64,000 bases of DNA from Hippasteria phrygiana. Its lineage: Eukaryota > Echinodermata > Asteroidea > Valvatida > Goniasteridae. Of the stretch, positions 21,845-32,600 are shown piece after piece. Numbering within the stretch: position 1 is the first letter of the stretch; every line of letters starts with the position of its first letter. The notes below the pieces were generated by a model. It was not told the DNA's origin. It searched no databases and saw only the letters and a list, made by a program, of their open reading frames with translations. A program made the position numbers and the translations under genes. Location of the stretch: positions 1,240,001-1,304,000 of the forward strand of contig JAZGUH010000370.1 of NCBI GenBank assembly GCA_037893225.1. The letters run 5' to 3'.

Positions 21845-23239
21845 TATGGCTACGACAGTCACTGTGTTATTCATTCATGTCATTGTGCAGGACGTGTGTG
21901 CCCCAAAATATGAAAAGGGGCGGGGCCTTGTCAGATTTTAGTCCGAAAATTGGACTCCCATCTTGCCCAAGTTGCACAGTGCACGCATGGTTCAAAACTT
22001 CCTCCATGGTGCACGTCAGTAGCAATCAAGAGACAGACTTGTGATGTGAACATGGAGAAACAAAACATGATCCAAAAAAAAAAAGTTACACGATACTGCA
22101 AAGTTTCGGGGGAGTCGTAAACTTGAAATAAAGCGGGATAACTTACGCCAGAAATGCCGAATAACATACAGCGCAGAGAGTTATTCACTTAGTCAAAAGA
22201 GGGCGCACTTCAATAACTGCGGACGGCCGGCGGACAGGGTGATAATCCATCCTCGACTCCATGGGCGCGTGTGCGTTCCTTCACTAACCCCTGGCCGTGA
22301 GGAATACGCTAACGACGCTGACTGGCTATTCGAAATGAATTATTATGTACTGAAAGTGAACCGCGCGCGTAATCCGAATGTTGAACGCCCTGTGTGCGCT
22401 CGCGTCCGCGTTAACATCCTGTTCGTCACGTCACATCAGCAAAACGACTCCGAGCACTTTTTTTCCATTATCAAGACAAGGCCACTAGTCTTGGTGGCTA
22501 CGATAAACGATATGGATTTTTTCTGGTCAGGAAATACATGTATTTTATGTTTAAACAGAGATAGAAAAGGCACACATATTATAAATTCGAGTCGAGGCCG
22601 GAAATCAAAATTGTTCCAATCGATAATAAATTTACTCATTTATCCAGTTCAAGAAAGCAGCTCATTCTCAATGACAGTGTTTGCCGCCGCTGCAGAAGAT
22701 GCATCGAAAGGTTTGACAAATTTGCGAAAACAGCTGAGAAAAACATTTGGAAAATTACACAACTGACATCCGGCGATAATGGGCGGAAACGGTCATGACG
22801 GTCGTCATACTTTTCCTTCCTCCAGATCCCACCAGGCCGGCTGTTACTACTATATACTCAGTGCAGTGTTAGATTTAACGTCAGGCGGGAAAAACATTAG
22901 GCATCATTATTAGGAGCTAATCACATCCTTCCAAAAGATTGATTCTACAAATAAAACCTTCCTACTAAAAACACTGCGTCGCGCGTTAAACACATCGACT
23001 GCAGTCCTAATTACCATATCCCACTATGTGGGATATGGTAATTACACAATTCCAGGGGTTAAGATCGCGCAAGGCATGGTGGGAAAACATGGCGCCGCAA
23101 GATCGTACCCATGGTAACGAGGTTGGGTGATAATAGACTGGTTCCAGGCCCCTCGCTGATCTCCACGTATACAAATCTGAATCGCTCATTGGCCGTTGCG
23201 CGCTATACGAACAACTGTTGCAGTAGCCGCCATATTACC

Positions 23240-23860
23240 ACTCTCGGAATATCCGTAAATCATTGCTGCCTGCGCCTGACCGCGCGCCCCGCCCGCCGGC
23301 CGGCCCTGCTGACGTCATGCTTGTACTATTGTTATAGTGTGCATTCATTCAAGCGTCGCGTGGAGTGCAAAGATGGCGGATAGTGACGTCAACTTGATGT
23401 GAACAGCAAAATGATCAATCCATATTTTTATACACAAAGCACGGTGGTCCCTCGGGGGAACCAGTCTGGGATGAAAACAACGAGGTAGAATTTTTAGATG
23501 AAAACCAACAGAGTGTCGTTGTATAGTGGTAACGTATTTTACGCATTTGCAATTATGATCTAAGAACGCATGACTGAACACAGCAGGTTTGGCATGCATT
23601 TAGTCCAGTGTTCGTCACCAAAATAAAGTATTGGACTGGATCATTCTTTTACAGCGTGTGGGCGGGGTGCAGTTAAATTGCTGGTGTGATCATCAGCTGA
23701 TTGGAAAGACGGTCATTTCACTCTCATGACACATCATACATTGGCCATTGGGTCATCTGGTCATCTCAGTCTTCTGGTTGATTGAGTTTGTGGCCATCCA
23801 GATCCAGCGCCAGTAAGAACAAAAATGGCCGATGTTATGGCAGATTTCTTTTTGTAAGTA
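23240..23860 (+). promoter_or_regulatory. Candidate promoter region between EXD2 and CAMSAP
   Basis: CpG-rich stretch with perfect CRE palindromes TGACGTCA at 23310-23317 and 23384-23391, a YY1-like AAGATGGCGG at 23370-23379 and a GC box at 23660-23667. Downstream, ATGGCCGATGTTATGGC at 23825 runs into a consensus donor GTAAGT at 23854. It may be a 5' exon of CAMSAP or of a separate transcript, but no in-frame join to the CAMSAP ATG was found. Confidence 0.4.
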
Positions 23861-24563
23861 TATCATGGTGATTTGTCTGGTGCTACATGTAGCTATTTGC
23901 TGTGTACAGATTATTATAATGCTGGAAATTTAATATATTTTTTTGGTATTTTTTTTTTTGAGATAATAATTTAATATTTAATATAAAACTGTTTCTCTCT
24001 CTAACGTTAGTCTAGTCATGGTCTAGTCATGTCAGTGGATTTTTTCCATTGTATTTACCTCAATTACATCACCAAAGATTAAGAAGAATTTCCATTATAT
24101 CTTATTCTGACTTAGGCCTATGTCTCTTTGGCCATGTTGGCAGAATAGAAACAAATGTTTAGTGTCTTATGTCTCTTTGGCAGAATAAAAACAAATAGCA
24201 TCATGTCATGTTCAGAGGACGCCATCTTCGTAGGAAAATTACAACTGCGTGTTCAACGCCATCAGCTGCGTATGCACACAGTGTGCAAAATATTCTAAAC
24301 ACGCGGCTTTGTTGCCCGAAATTTCTTCGAAATACAGCGCAGCCGATGCGCGTCACGACAATTTGACGCACAAAATGCCGATGCACGTGGCAATTTGTAG
24401 GAAGTGACGTCATTTGAGAGAGACCTACATGTATACATGTTGGTTGCGAGTCATGGATCTGTGCAATAACACATTTTGGGCAAACATCAGTTGATCGAAC
24501 AGACATTGCTCGATTGCGCAAACATCGCTCAGTCGCGCAAGGCAAAGTGTTGCACAAAGACTG

Positions 24564-25276
24564 TAGGGATGTCCTGAATATACCGAATATTTGAATAGTC
24601 ATTTGTCAAGCGAATATTCGAATACCTTTTTGTCGGTTCAAATATAAAAAAAAAAATACATATGATGATGATGTTGTTGTTGCTGATGCGGAAAGATTTT
24701 ACTTTAATACCCCCCACCAAAATCGGTAAGGAACAGCAAATCTTGGACAATAACCATCCATTTGTGTTCATAATTGTATACATAAACACTTGGCACAACC
24801 TTTAATTTTGAGAATTTGTTGGGACATTTTAGTGCAATATAGGGGAAGAAAGTTTGTGTTTTCTGTGTTAGAAGTTCTTGGCACCATGTAAAGTCACTCA
24901 AAGTGTTCACATTTACAGATTTTGCTGACATAAATCTTGAAATAACAGGTTGTGCCACATGTTTAGACAGTTGTTATCAAGGAGGGTTGGTTATTTTCCA
25001 AGATTTTGCTGTTCTTGACCGATTTTGGTGGGGGGTATTAAAGTAAAATCTTTCCGCTGATGCTGTTTTAAAGGAAAAGTTACATTGCTTTAGCATGCAA
25101 CAAAAATGTTCATCGAGCGGTCCATAATATCGATCGTCGCACCTAAAACACCGGTGTGCTTTGCAACTTCTTACTGCTGCTGACGCTGAAAAACTTGATC
25201 GGCAAGTATCGAATATTCGGTCAAACCCAGTTTAAGAATAATCAAATACTAAATTATTCGAAAATGAACAGCCCTA
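24564..25276 (+). mobile_element. AATATTCG hAT-like element, copy 1, with a nested element
   Basis: Ends TAGGGATGTCCTGAATA and GAAAATGAACAGCCCTA. Flanks AAAGACTG and AAATACTG match at 7 of 8. Interrupted by 24688-25057. Confidence 0.88.
24688..25057. mobile_element. Nested MITE with GCGGAAAGATTTTACTTTAA ends
   Basis: Inverted ends of about 57 bases, GCGGAAAGATTTTACTTTAA through ACCCCCCACCAAAATCGG and complement. TGAT on both sides (24684-24687, 25058-25061). Confidence 0.9.
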
Positions 25277-25887
25277 AAATACTGCCCGGCGTCATCAACC
25301 GATGCTTGCATGAATGTTAGGCTGCGTCCGAATCGCTTGTCTAGGGCTATTGTCTAGGTGTTCGTCCATTACAACTACGCGTGACGTAGCCGTAGCTGTA
25401 GCTGTAGACGCCCATTTCGGACACGGCCATAGATTACTTGAAAGTGCAGGCGATTGACTAATCGCACAAATCCACCAATAAGGGAGTTTCACATTTCGCG
25501 ACCATCGTGAATTTAGCGCCACAGCTGATGAGGGGAGCACACCGGAAGCCGTGTGCTAGAAAGGGTATGTTGTTCCTCTCTGAAGTTAGTGCGGCCTACA
25601 GAGGGCGCTCTACTGTGCATGCGCAATTGCATTGTGAAACATTACTGCATCCAATATATTCATTAAGTAACCCTCCTACTGATATAACTATCATAACCTG
25701 TCAAAAAACCTAAGCCCTTCTTCTCCAACAGCTTGTGTGTTTCAACCTGAGACTCGATAGGTTTTGATAGGTAGGGTAGTTGGCTCCATTTTGGCACCGA
25801 GGGTTAATCATACTTTTTGCTCGACCAACAAGTGAGTGGTATAGCTACACGTCAAATACGTTGGAACCCGTCTGCCCTTATGGTTAT

Positions 25888-26350
25888 AATAAACCTTTTC
25901 GACATTCTCAAAGCATCATGGGAACTGCATCAGCCCTAACTGGCATTAGAAGAGTAAGCACATTAGAACGGACGTGATTGGTCGCATTGGTCACATGTTC
26001 GTTGTCTTGCTTGCAAAAATCCTCTTCTGATTGGCTAATAATGTGACATTATTGGCTGTTCTAATTCCAGAAATTTGCAAACATCAGTAACTGGTACCCT
26101 GAGAGGGATTCCCCAATTATTTCCTTTATTTTTATTGCCATTTAAAATTGATTTTTCTGGTTATTATTTTCCTTAAATGTTCCATGCAAAGATATGTGAA
26201 AAGGGTATCGCTCAACTCATGACAGATATTTAGCATAAAATCAATTAATATTTGGACTGGTTCACAGTGCGCCATAGGTTTGTGTGTAAATTACATGGTT
26301 TGTTTGGCCTCCAAACCCACAATGCATTGAGAATGTCGAAAAGGTTTATT
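25888..26350. mobile_element. MITE with AATAAACCTTTTCGACATTC ends, next to the CAMSAP start
   Basis: About 28-base inverted ends. Inverted second copy at 40911-41386, diverged relative at 60380-61030. Ends 160 bases before the CAMSAP ATG. Confidence 0.92.
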
Positions 26351-26510
26351 ATCGCATCTAATCAATTGGTAGATTTTGTTTTGGAATATTTTTTTCCTCA
26401 AGTATGATTTTTCTCACCGTGATCATAGGGACGGTGAGCAGTCTACAATTACAGCTGTTTGCGTGTAACGCCGTCTCGGTGCAAAACCAGGGGAATATCG
26501 GTTTCCAGTT

Positions 26511-26648
26511 ATGGCACTGAATCATGGGAATAACTCGAGGGCTCGGAGTTTGTCGTCCAGCTCGGCTTCGAGTTACCACAGCTTGTCCGATAGAGGGTCG
26601 TCCTTAACCTCAGAGATTTTACCCATAGGGCAGTACAATTCCAAAAAG
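26511..26648 (+). CDS. CAMSAP: CAMSAP first coding exon
   Basis: 46 codons, phase 0. Ser-rich MALNHGNNSRARSLSSSSAS then EILPIGQYNSKK, with donor AAG|GTAAGT. Joined to the exon at 52109 it gives QYNSKKAKLCASIRW, which parallels the LDRYDAARAKI...LQW start of the conserved region of vertebrate CAMSAP1. An in-frame TAA at 26466-26468 supports this ATG as the start. A MITE ends only 160 bases upstream. Confidence 0.82.
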
Positions 26649-29600
26649 GTAAGTGCCATTTCAGACAAAAGTCGTTTAAAGTCAAAGTTCGTCGAACAAT
26701 CCACAAGGGAAACTGACTAGGTAAATTTGAACAAAGAAACTGGCAGGAGCGGGATTTGAACCTGCGACCTCCGGGTTACCGTACCGGCACTCTACCAACT
26801 GAGCTATCTTGCCCTATGTTGGCGGTCTCCCAAATTATCAGTATCTTTGTTCGGGTGGGCGCTAGTCAGAAGTCATCAACCTCAAGTCGTATCCGGAGGT
26901 CGCAGGTTCGAATCCTGTTCGGGCCAGTTTCTTTGTTAACTTTGAAAATGTGTTCAAATTTACCTAGTCAGTTTCCCTTGTGGATTGTTTGACGAATTAT
27001 AAGTTAAAAAGTCGTATCCTCATTGAGTGATCCCCACAATGTCGCTTCCCAGGTCGTATCGTAAAATTGGGTGTGATCCCTGGCTATACGGCATTCTGGG
27101 TTTATGACTTCTGACTAGTGCCCACCCGAACAAAGATGCTGACAATTTGGGAGACCGCCAACATAGGGCAAGATAGCTCAGTTGGTAGAGCGCCAGTACG
27201 GTAACCCGGAGGTCGCAGGTTCGAATCCAGCTCCTGCCAGTTTCTTTGTTCACTTTGATAAAGTAAAAGTTATTTGTTTTGGATCAAGAGTCGGTTTTCC
27301 AGTTATGTACATGGTTGGTATTTGCAGTGGAGCAGTGTTACGAGTCCAGGCTTATGAGTCCAGAAATTTAGACGCTGGTCTTGCAGACTAATGTACATTG
27401 CCCATTTACTGCGTTAGCTTGCGAAACTGCTTGCGCCAGCTTGCGAAGCTAAAAATAGCGCAACTAGCGCAGCAGTGGGCAAACGTTCTTGCGAAAGCTT
27501 TTGCCAATTTTATCTTGCGAAATGGCTTTGCAAGCTGTTGCGCTAGTTTTGAACCCGCCCCAAAAATAGCGCGAAATAGCGCAAGCCAAGCTGCACTAGA
27601 CGTCTTTCGCAGTGCATCGCAGTGCATCGCAGTGCATCGCAATGCATCGCAATGCATCGCAAGCAGTGTACAGGCCTACTGCAGGCATGCGCAACGAGCG
27701 CAATGCAGCGCAAGGCAGCACAATCTGCGATTTGTTGCGAATTCTTGCATTTGTTGCACCGGTGGGCAACAGCGTTTTGCAAAAAATCGCAACAAATTGC
27801 AAAATTTGCAAATAGCACAATATATCGTAAATATTTGCGGAAAAATTTGGCGCAAAAATTTACAAAAAAATGCAAGTAGCATAAACGACCAAAGTAGACC
27901 AGCGGATGTAAAGATGGAATTTGTGTCGCGTATGATGTAAAGGAAAGATTTTACTTAATCCTCCCCCCCCTATCAAAATCGATGAGGAACAGCAAAATCT
28001 ATGGGGAAAAAAATCCATTTGTGTTCAGAATTGTATAAACACATGGTACAATATTAAAACGCAGTATACAACATTTGCTTTTGCTGCAATTTTCAGAAAT
28101 GAATGGATTCGGGGGTCAGTATTTTGTAACAAATACTGTAACACTAACCTGATTAAAGTGTTTTTGTGCATGCATGTACAACGTACATGTACATGTAGAT
28201 GCTAGGAAAACAGAGAAAAAAATGCTGTTCTTGTAGTCTGGTTCCCTGACCTTTTCTTCAGACAAAACACAGCAATTTATAGACGTCAGGGAATTACCGG
28301 GTTGGGGAACTAGACTACATTGTATTTCCAGAAATGGTCAGCCGACTATCGCTGGAAATTGATACAAACATTTCACTTTTCGTGAAAATGACAGCACACC
28401 AGGTGCCACGATTTCACAGGATGCTTGAGACTATTATTTACCAGAGTCCCTGCAAGTCCCTGCAAGTCCCTGCAAGTCCCTGCAAGTCCCTGCAAGTCCC
28501 TGCAAGTCCCTGCAAGTCCCTGCAAGTCCCTGCAAGTCCCTGCAAGTCCCTGCAAGTCCCTGCAAGTCCCTGCAAGTCCCTGCAAGTCCCTGCAAGTCCC
28601 TGCAAGTCCCTGCAAGTCCCTGCAAGTCCCTGCAAGTCCCTGCAAGCCCATCACAAGCCCTTCAGTCCTAATCCCAATCACAAGCTATTCAAATGAGCTT
28701 TAACAAAGGCATTCCTTTGTCATTGTTCATCCAGTTACTTGTGACCAGCTTTAACCCTAACCCCCTTGGCATTTTTACTAGGAGGCTTCCTCAACCTGTC
28801 AAAATCCAACACTGTGCAGTATACCTATGGCACCTTCTTTGGACTTGGACAAATTGGGGCATCATAGCTCCATGTAAAGTAATGGTGCCAAGGCCCTGCA
28901 GTACTGAACCCATCAAAACTTGACAAAACCTGCTGTTGGAGTTTGCAAGGCTTGGGGTAGTTAGGGTTAATATGAAAGGACTTCTGACTGGGCTTGTGAA
29001 AGGACTTACAGGGACTCGAATACAACTCTGTTATTTACTTAGTCAACTTCAAGTAAGGCACGTGTGTACACAAAAACATGTACATATCATAAATCAGTAG
29101 TTTTTTTTTTTTTTTATGCTTGCAAATGTTGTACCCGGTTATGTTACCTTTAATTTTGTGACTCGAGTCGGGAAATTTTCGTGCAATATAGGGGAATAAA
29201 GTTCGTGTTTTTTTTGTGTTAGATTGTTCTTGGCATAGTCACTCAGTGTTCACGTACACGTACATTTGTACACATTAACTTTTGCCTCACCTAGGCAGGA
29301 TAACTTCTACTCTCCGATACTGTCAGGCCGTTCAGTGACCCACTACTTGTCGCCCCCTGGCAAAATTGTATCAGATTCGGAGAATAATAACTGACATACT
29401 TTGGCATTGTCACGTTTGGCAATACTCCCAGACAGCTCTACACTTCTGTATTCAGTCAGCGTGACCTCTGTATTGCACCTGACACTGTCATTTCACAATA
29501 GAATTTCTTCTGCAATGGCACCTGCGATTGTTATAGTTATATCGCTGAGCCTTTCGGTCTCAACCCCCAACCATCTGCACGGGAGTGCATGCATAATATA

Positions 29601-32600
29601 ACCAAGGTTAAAGAAATTTGCCATGATGAAGCGAGGCGGGAAAAGCATACAAAGTGGGGGAGCATTCCTCCCGCATTGTGAAAACCGCTCCCCATTAATT
29701 TGGGGGCGCGTGGGACACGGTTGGCCTGAGATGTGGAGCTGGGAAAAAAATATCTGACTTTTGGGGGGGGAAAGCCTGGGTTCGGTTTCAGATGATTGTC
29801 GTGAAATCACTGAGCCGTGGATTTTTATAACAAATTGTAGCAAAGGCGTCCATTGCTGTCTCAGAAATGTTCTGCATGTATCTTTTCATTTATTTCTTTT
29901 TTTTCTTTTTTTGGAAGTGGGGTGGGGGCAATGTTGTCAAGAGTTGGCATTTATAAATTTAGTTTTGATGTGCATGTACATTGGGGTTATTCCATGAAAT
30001 TGAGACAAACACACATTTTGGCATTCCTTGATCATGTAATTGTTTTTCTTGTTTAAACCAAACTGGCTTTAATGATGATTATGGTATGAACTTGAAGAGT
30101 AAAAGGAAGGCTTTCGAGTGATACAAAACATGAGGGCATTATATGTGATATATTTATGTCACCAAGTGTGATGGTGTCCGGGGCTAAATTATGGGGGAAT
30201 AGGCCCTAAAAAACTTACAATGTACAAAGTACAAATAGGGTTCAGAAGTTAAAAAAAATATTAACTATTTCTTTTCTTTTACCTGAGAGGTTATGCAAAA
30301 CTGCATGTAACTTAACTGAAAATTTGGCGACCATTTTGAATTTAAATGCTTGGCGGCCATCTTGGAAAAACAATATAAAAAAAAATTAAAAGGCCCTCAT
30401 CCTCCTCCTTTTTTAAAACACCCGGACGATCAAAGTTGTGTTTAGAATTTAGTCTAAAAAACTCTAAAGTCTTAGACATATTCCAATAAAATGGACATAC
30501 ATACATATGTACATGTACAATGTACATGTATGACCACAAATAATGAAATAGGTCGAATGGTCGAAAGTACATATATATGTACATGTACATGTACACATAC
30601 AGTCTTAAAATTTATATTATGGTTTTTCTTAAAAGTACAAATGTATGGGCTAAAAGCTTTAATTTGATATGACATGTATTTTGTGTTGGTGAACTGCAAA
30701 CTACATGTATATGTACAAATGTATGTATACATGTATGCATTCGACATGTACACATTATGTACAATTTGTACAACATAATACATCACTTTAGAACTTCCGT
30801 GTACCATGTTGGTTAAAATATAGAACTTTGGAATATGATCACAAATATTTTTAGGATGTAAAATTATTACAAATTCCAAAATAGACTTTCCACTGGAATA
30901 ATGGTTGTACAATGTGTGTATAATGTACAATGTACAATGTACGTGTACACAGTCAGAATACCCCAAGGAGCGACCTTACTAAATGTACGTTCATTTGATT
31001 GGTCACAGAACATATTATACAGTGTGTATACATTGTCATAATGTACATACACGCATAATTTAATTGCCTTGTATTTTAAGCATATTTGCTGTAAGGCCGA
31101 GTAAAAAAAAAAACATGTTTCACATCCGGGTTTTCAAAAAAAAGGAGGAAAAGGGGTTTTTAAATTTTAAATTTTTTATTTTCAAGATGGCCGTCATTTA
31201 AAGAAATTCTGGCAACCGTTGGTGTTTCCCTGTTCAAAGACGCATTAAAAATGAAAGAGACATGTTGGACAAGAGAACTGAACATATTGAAAGTGTTTTT
31301 TAGTATGTTTGTAGTAGGGCTGTCCCGAATATACCGAATATTCGATATTCGATCGTCAAGCGAATATTCAAATACCATTTTGCCAGTTCGAATATTCAAA
31401 AAGATATATATGCACGTACAGATACGACTCTGATGCTATTTTAATAGAAAAGTTACGGCACTTTTTGTCAATCGTAACTTTTTGTGGACAGGGGTTTATT
31501 GTTGCCGTCCGTAAAACCCTTGATACAACAGGGGCATGCAAAAAATGCCGTTTGAAAGGTCCATAATTTCAAACGCCATACGTAAAACACCGGCGTGCTT
31601 TTACATGCAATTTTTTTTTACCGGTGCGGCATGCACAGAAAAACTTGATCGGCGAGTATCGAATATTCGAATATTCGGTCAAACCCAGTTTGGAATATTC
31701 GAATACTAAATTATTCGAAAATGAACAGCCCTAGTTTGTAGCACCATATCAGCAAAAAAAAATTAAAAACTTCCGACTCGCAAGTATTTATTTTCCGATT
31801 GACTGGTTGACATTTTTGTTTTTTATACAGAATTTTTCTGTGGTAAATTAATTTGTTTAAATCCAGGCGGCCCTCCAAAAAGGAAGCGGGCGGGGACCCG
31901 AAACATGTTTTTTTTTTTATTTCACCTTATGTGGACAATTTCATTTGCATTGTTCGTGTGTACGTGTACTGTATGTTTATAAATACAATACATGTACAAT
32001 ATGTACGTCATTACATTCTGTATGTTACGCCTGACATTTTCAAAGAGTGTAATGCAAGTTGTACACCTGAGGCAGAGTTGTACTCGAGTCCCCTGCAAGT
32101 CCTCTCACAAGTCCTTTCGCAAGTCCCAGTCTGACGTCCTTTCATAAAGCCGGTCACAAGTAACTGGATGAACAATGACAAAGGAATGCCTTTGTCAAAG
32201 CTCATTTGAATAGCTTGTGATTGGGATTAGGACTGGAGGGCTTGTGATTGGGATTAGGACTGGAGGGCTTGTGATGGACTTGTGATGGACTTGCAGGGAC
32301 TTGCGATGGACTCGAATACATCTCTGACCTGAAGCAATTTTAAACAATCTGGCGCTGGTACAGGTGACCCTGCATGAGCTCTGTAGAGCTCTACGGAAGC
32401 TTATTTTACATGTATGCCATATTTTAGATTTTAGTTAATCTTTAACCCTTTCCTTACCAATGTCGAGTTTACAAACCTGTACTGGACAAGGAAACTACAC
32501 CAGAGTATCCAAACAGCCATGTTTCAATGAACGGTAGTGCTTGTGTTTTTCGCTGTCCATACACGGACACGATCTTTATACCAACAGAAAGAGCGTGTTC

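Larger units (their letters stand above)
28442..29030 (+). mobile_element. Nest level 3: CAAGTCC foldback hAT-like element, copy C
   Basis: Ends CAGAGTCC and CAACTCTG; perfect 8-bp duplication TTATTTAC at 28434-28441 and 29031-29038. The left arm carries the TGCAAGTCCC array. Confidence 0.94.
28054..29153 (+). mobile_element. Nest level 2: TTAA-AGG MITE
   Basis: TTAA at 28054-28057 and 29150-29153. The uninterrupted target reads CCTTTAATTTTGAG at about 24800. Contains the TAGTCTGGTTCCCTGACC hairpin and is itself split at 28442. Confidence 0.88.
27940..29290. mobile_element. Four-level nest of transposons, outer element
   Basis: Outer layer resembles the element at 24688-25057: AGGAAAGATTTTACTTAAT at the left, and GTGCAATATAGGGGAATAAAG from 29175. 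It is split at TTAA by the element at 28054-29153; its right end is not recognisable. Confidence 0.82.

Noticed and set aside
22239..22766. 175-codon open frame on + upstream of CAMSAP
   Set aside because: No recognisable domain, no supporting splice sites, and the sequence is mixed-composition intergenic DNA. Left as unsupported.
23825..23853. Alternative coding start MADVMADFF for CAMSAP
   Set aside because: It ends in phase 2 and no acceptor before 26511 gave an open in-frame join; kept only as a possible 5' exon.
24201..24602. 133-codon open frame on the - strand
   Set aside because: Overlaps the end of a transposon, no homology recognised.
27166..27238. Functional tRNA gene
   Set aside because: D- and T-arms look right, but the anticodon stem is mismatched, position 33 is not U, and the module is repeated with a shared flanking body; a SINE head fits better.
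27398..27940. 180-codon open frame on + and 110-codon frame on -
   Set aside because: Composition of the GCGCAA/TTGC block removes stops on both strands; no homology or splice context recognised.
28451..28640. CRISPR-like array
   Set aside because: Units are contiguous 10-mers with no spacers; a eukaryotic satellite inside a transposon.
28334..28703. Long open frames of SLQVPASPCK and GLAGTCRDLQ repeats on both strands
   Set aside because: They are translations of the 10-bp TGCAAGTCCC array, which is open in every frame. No gene features around them.
30342..30966. Frames rich in MYMYMYIYMYF and VHVHCTCTY
   Set aside because: Products of GTACAT simple repeats.
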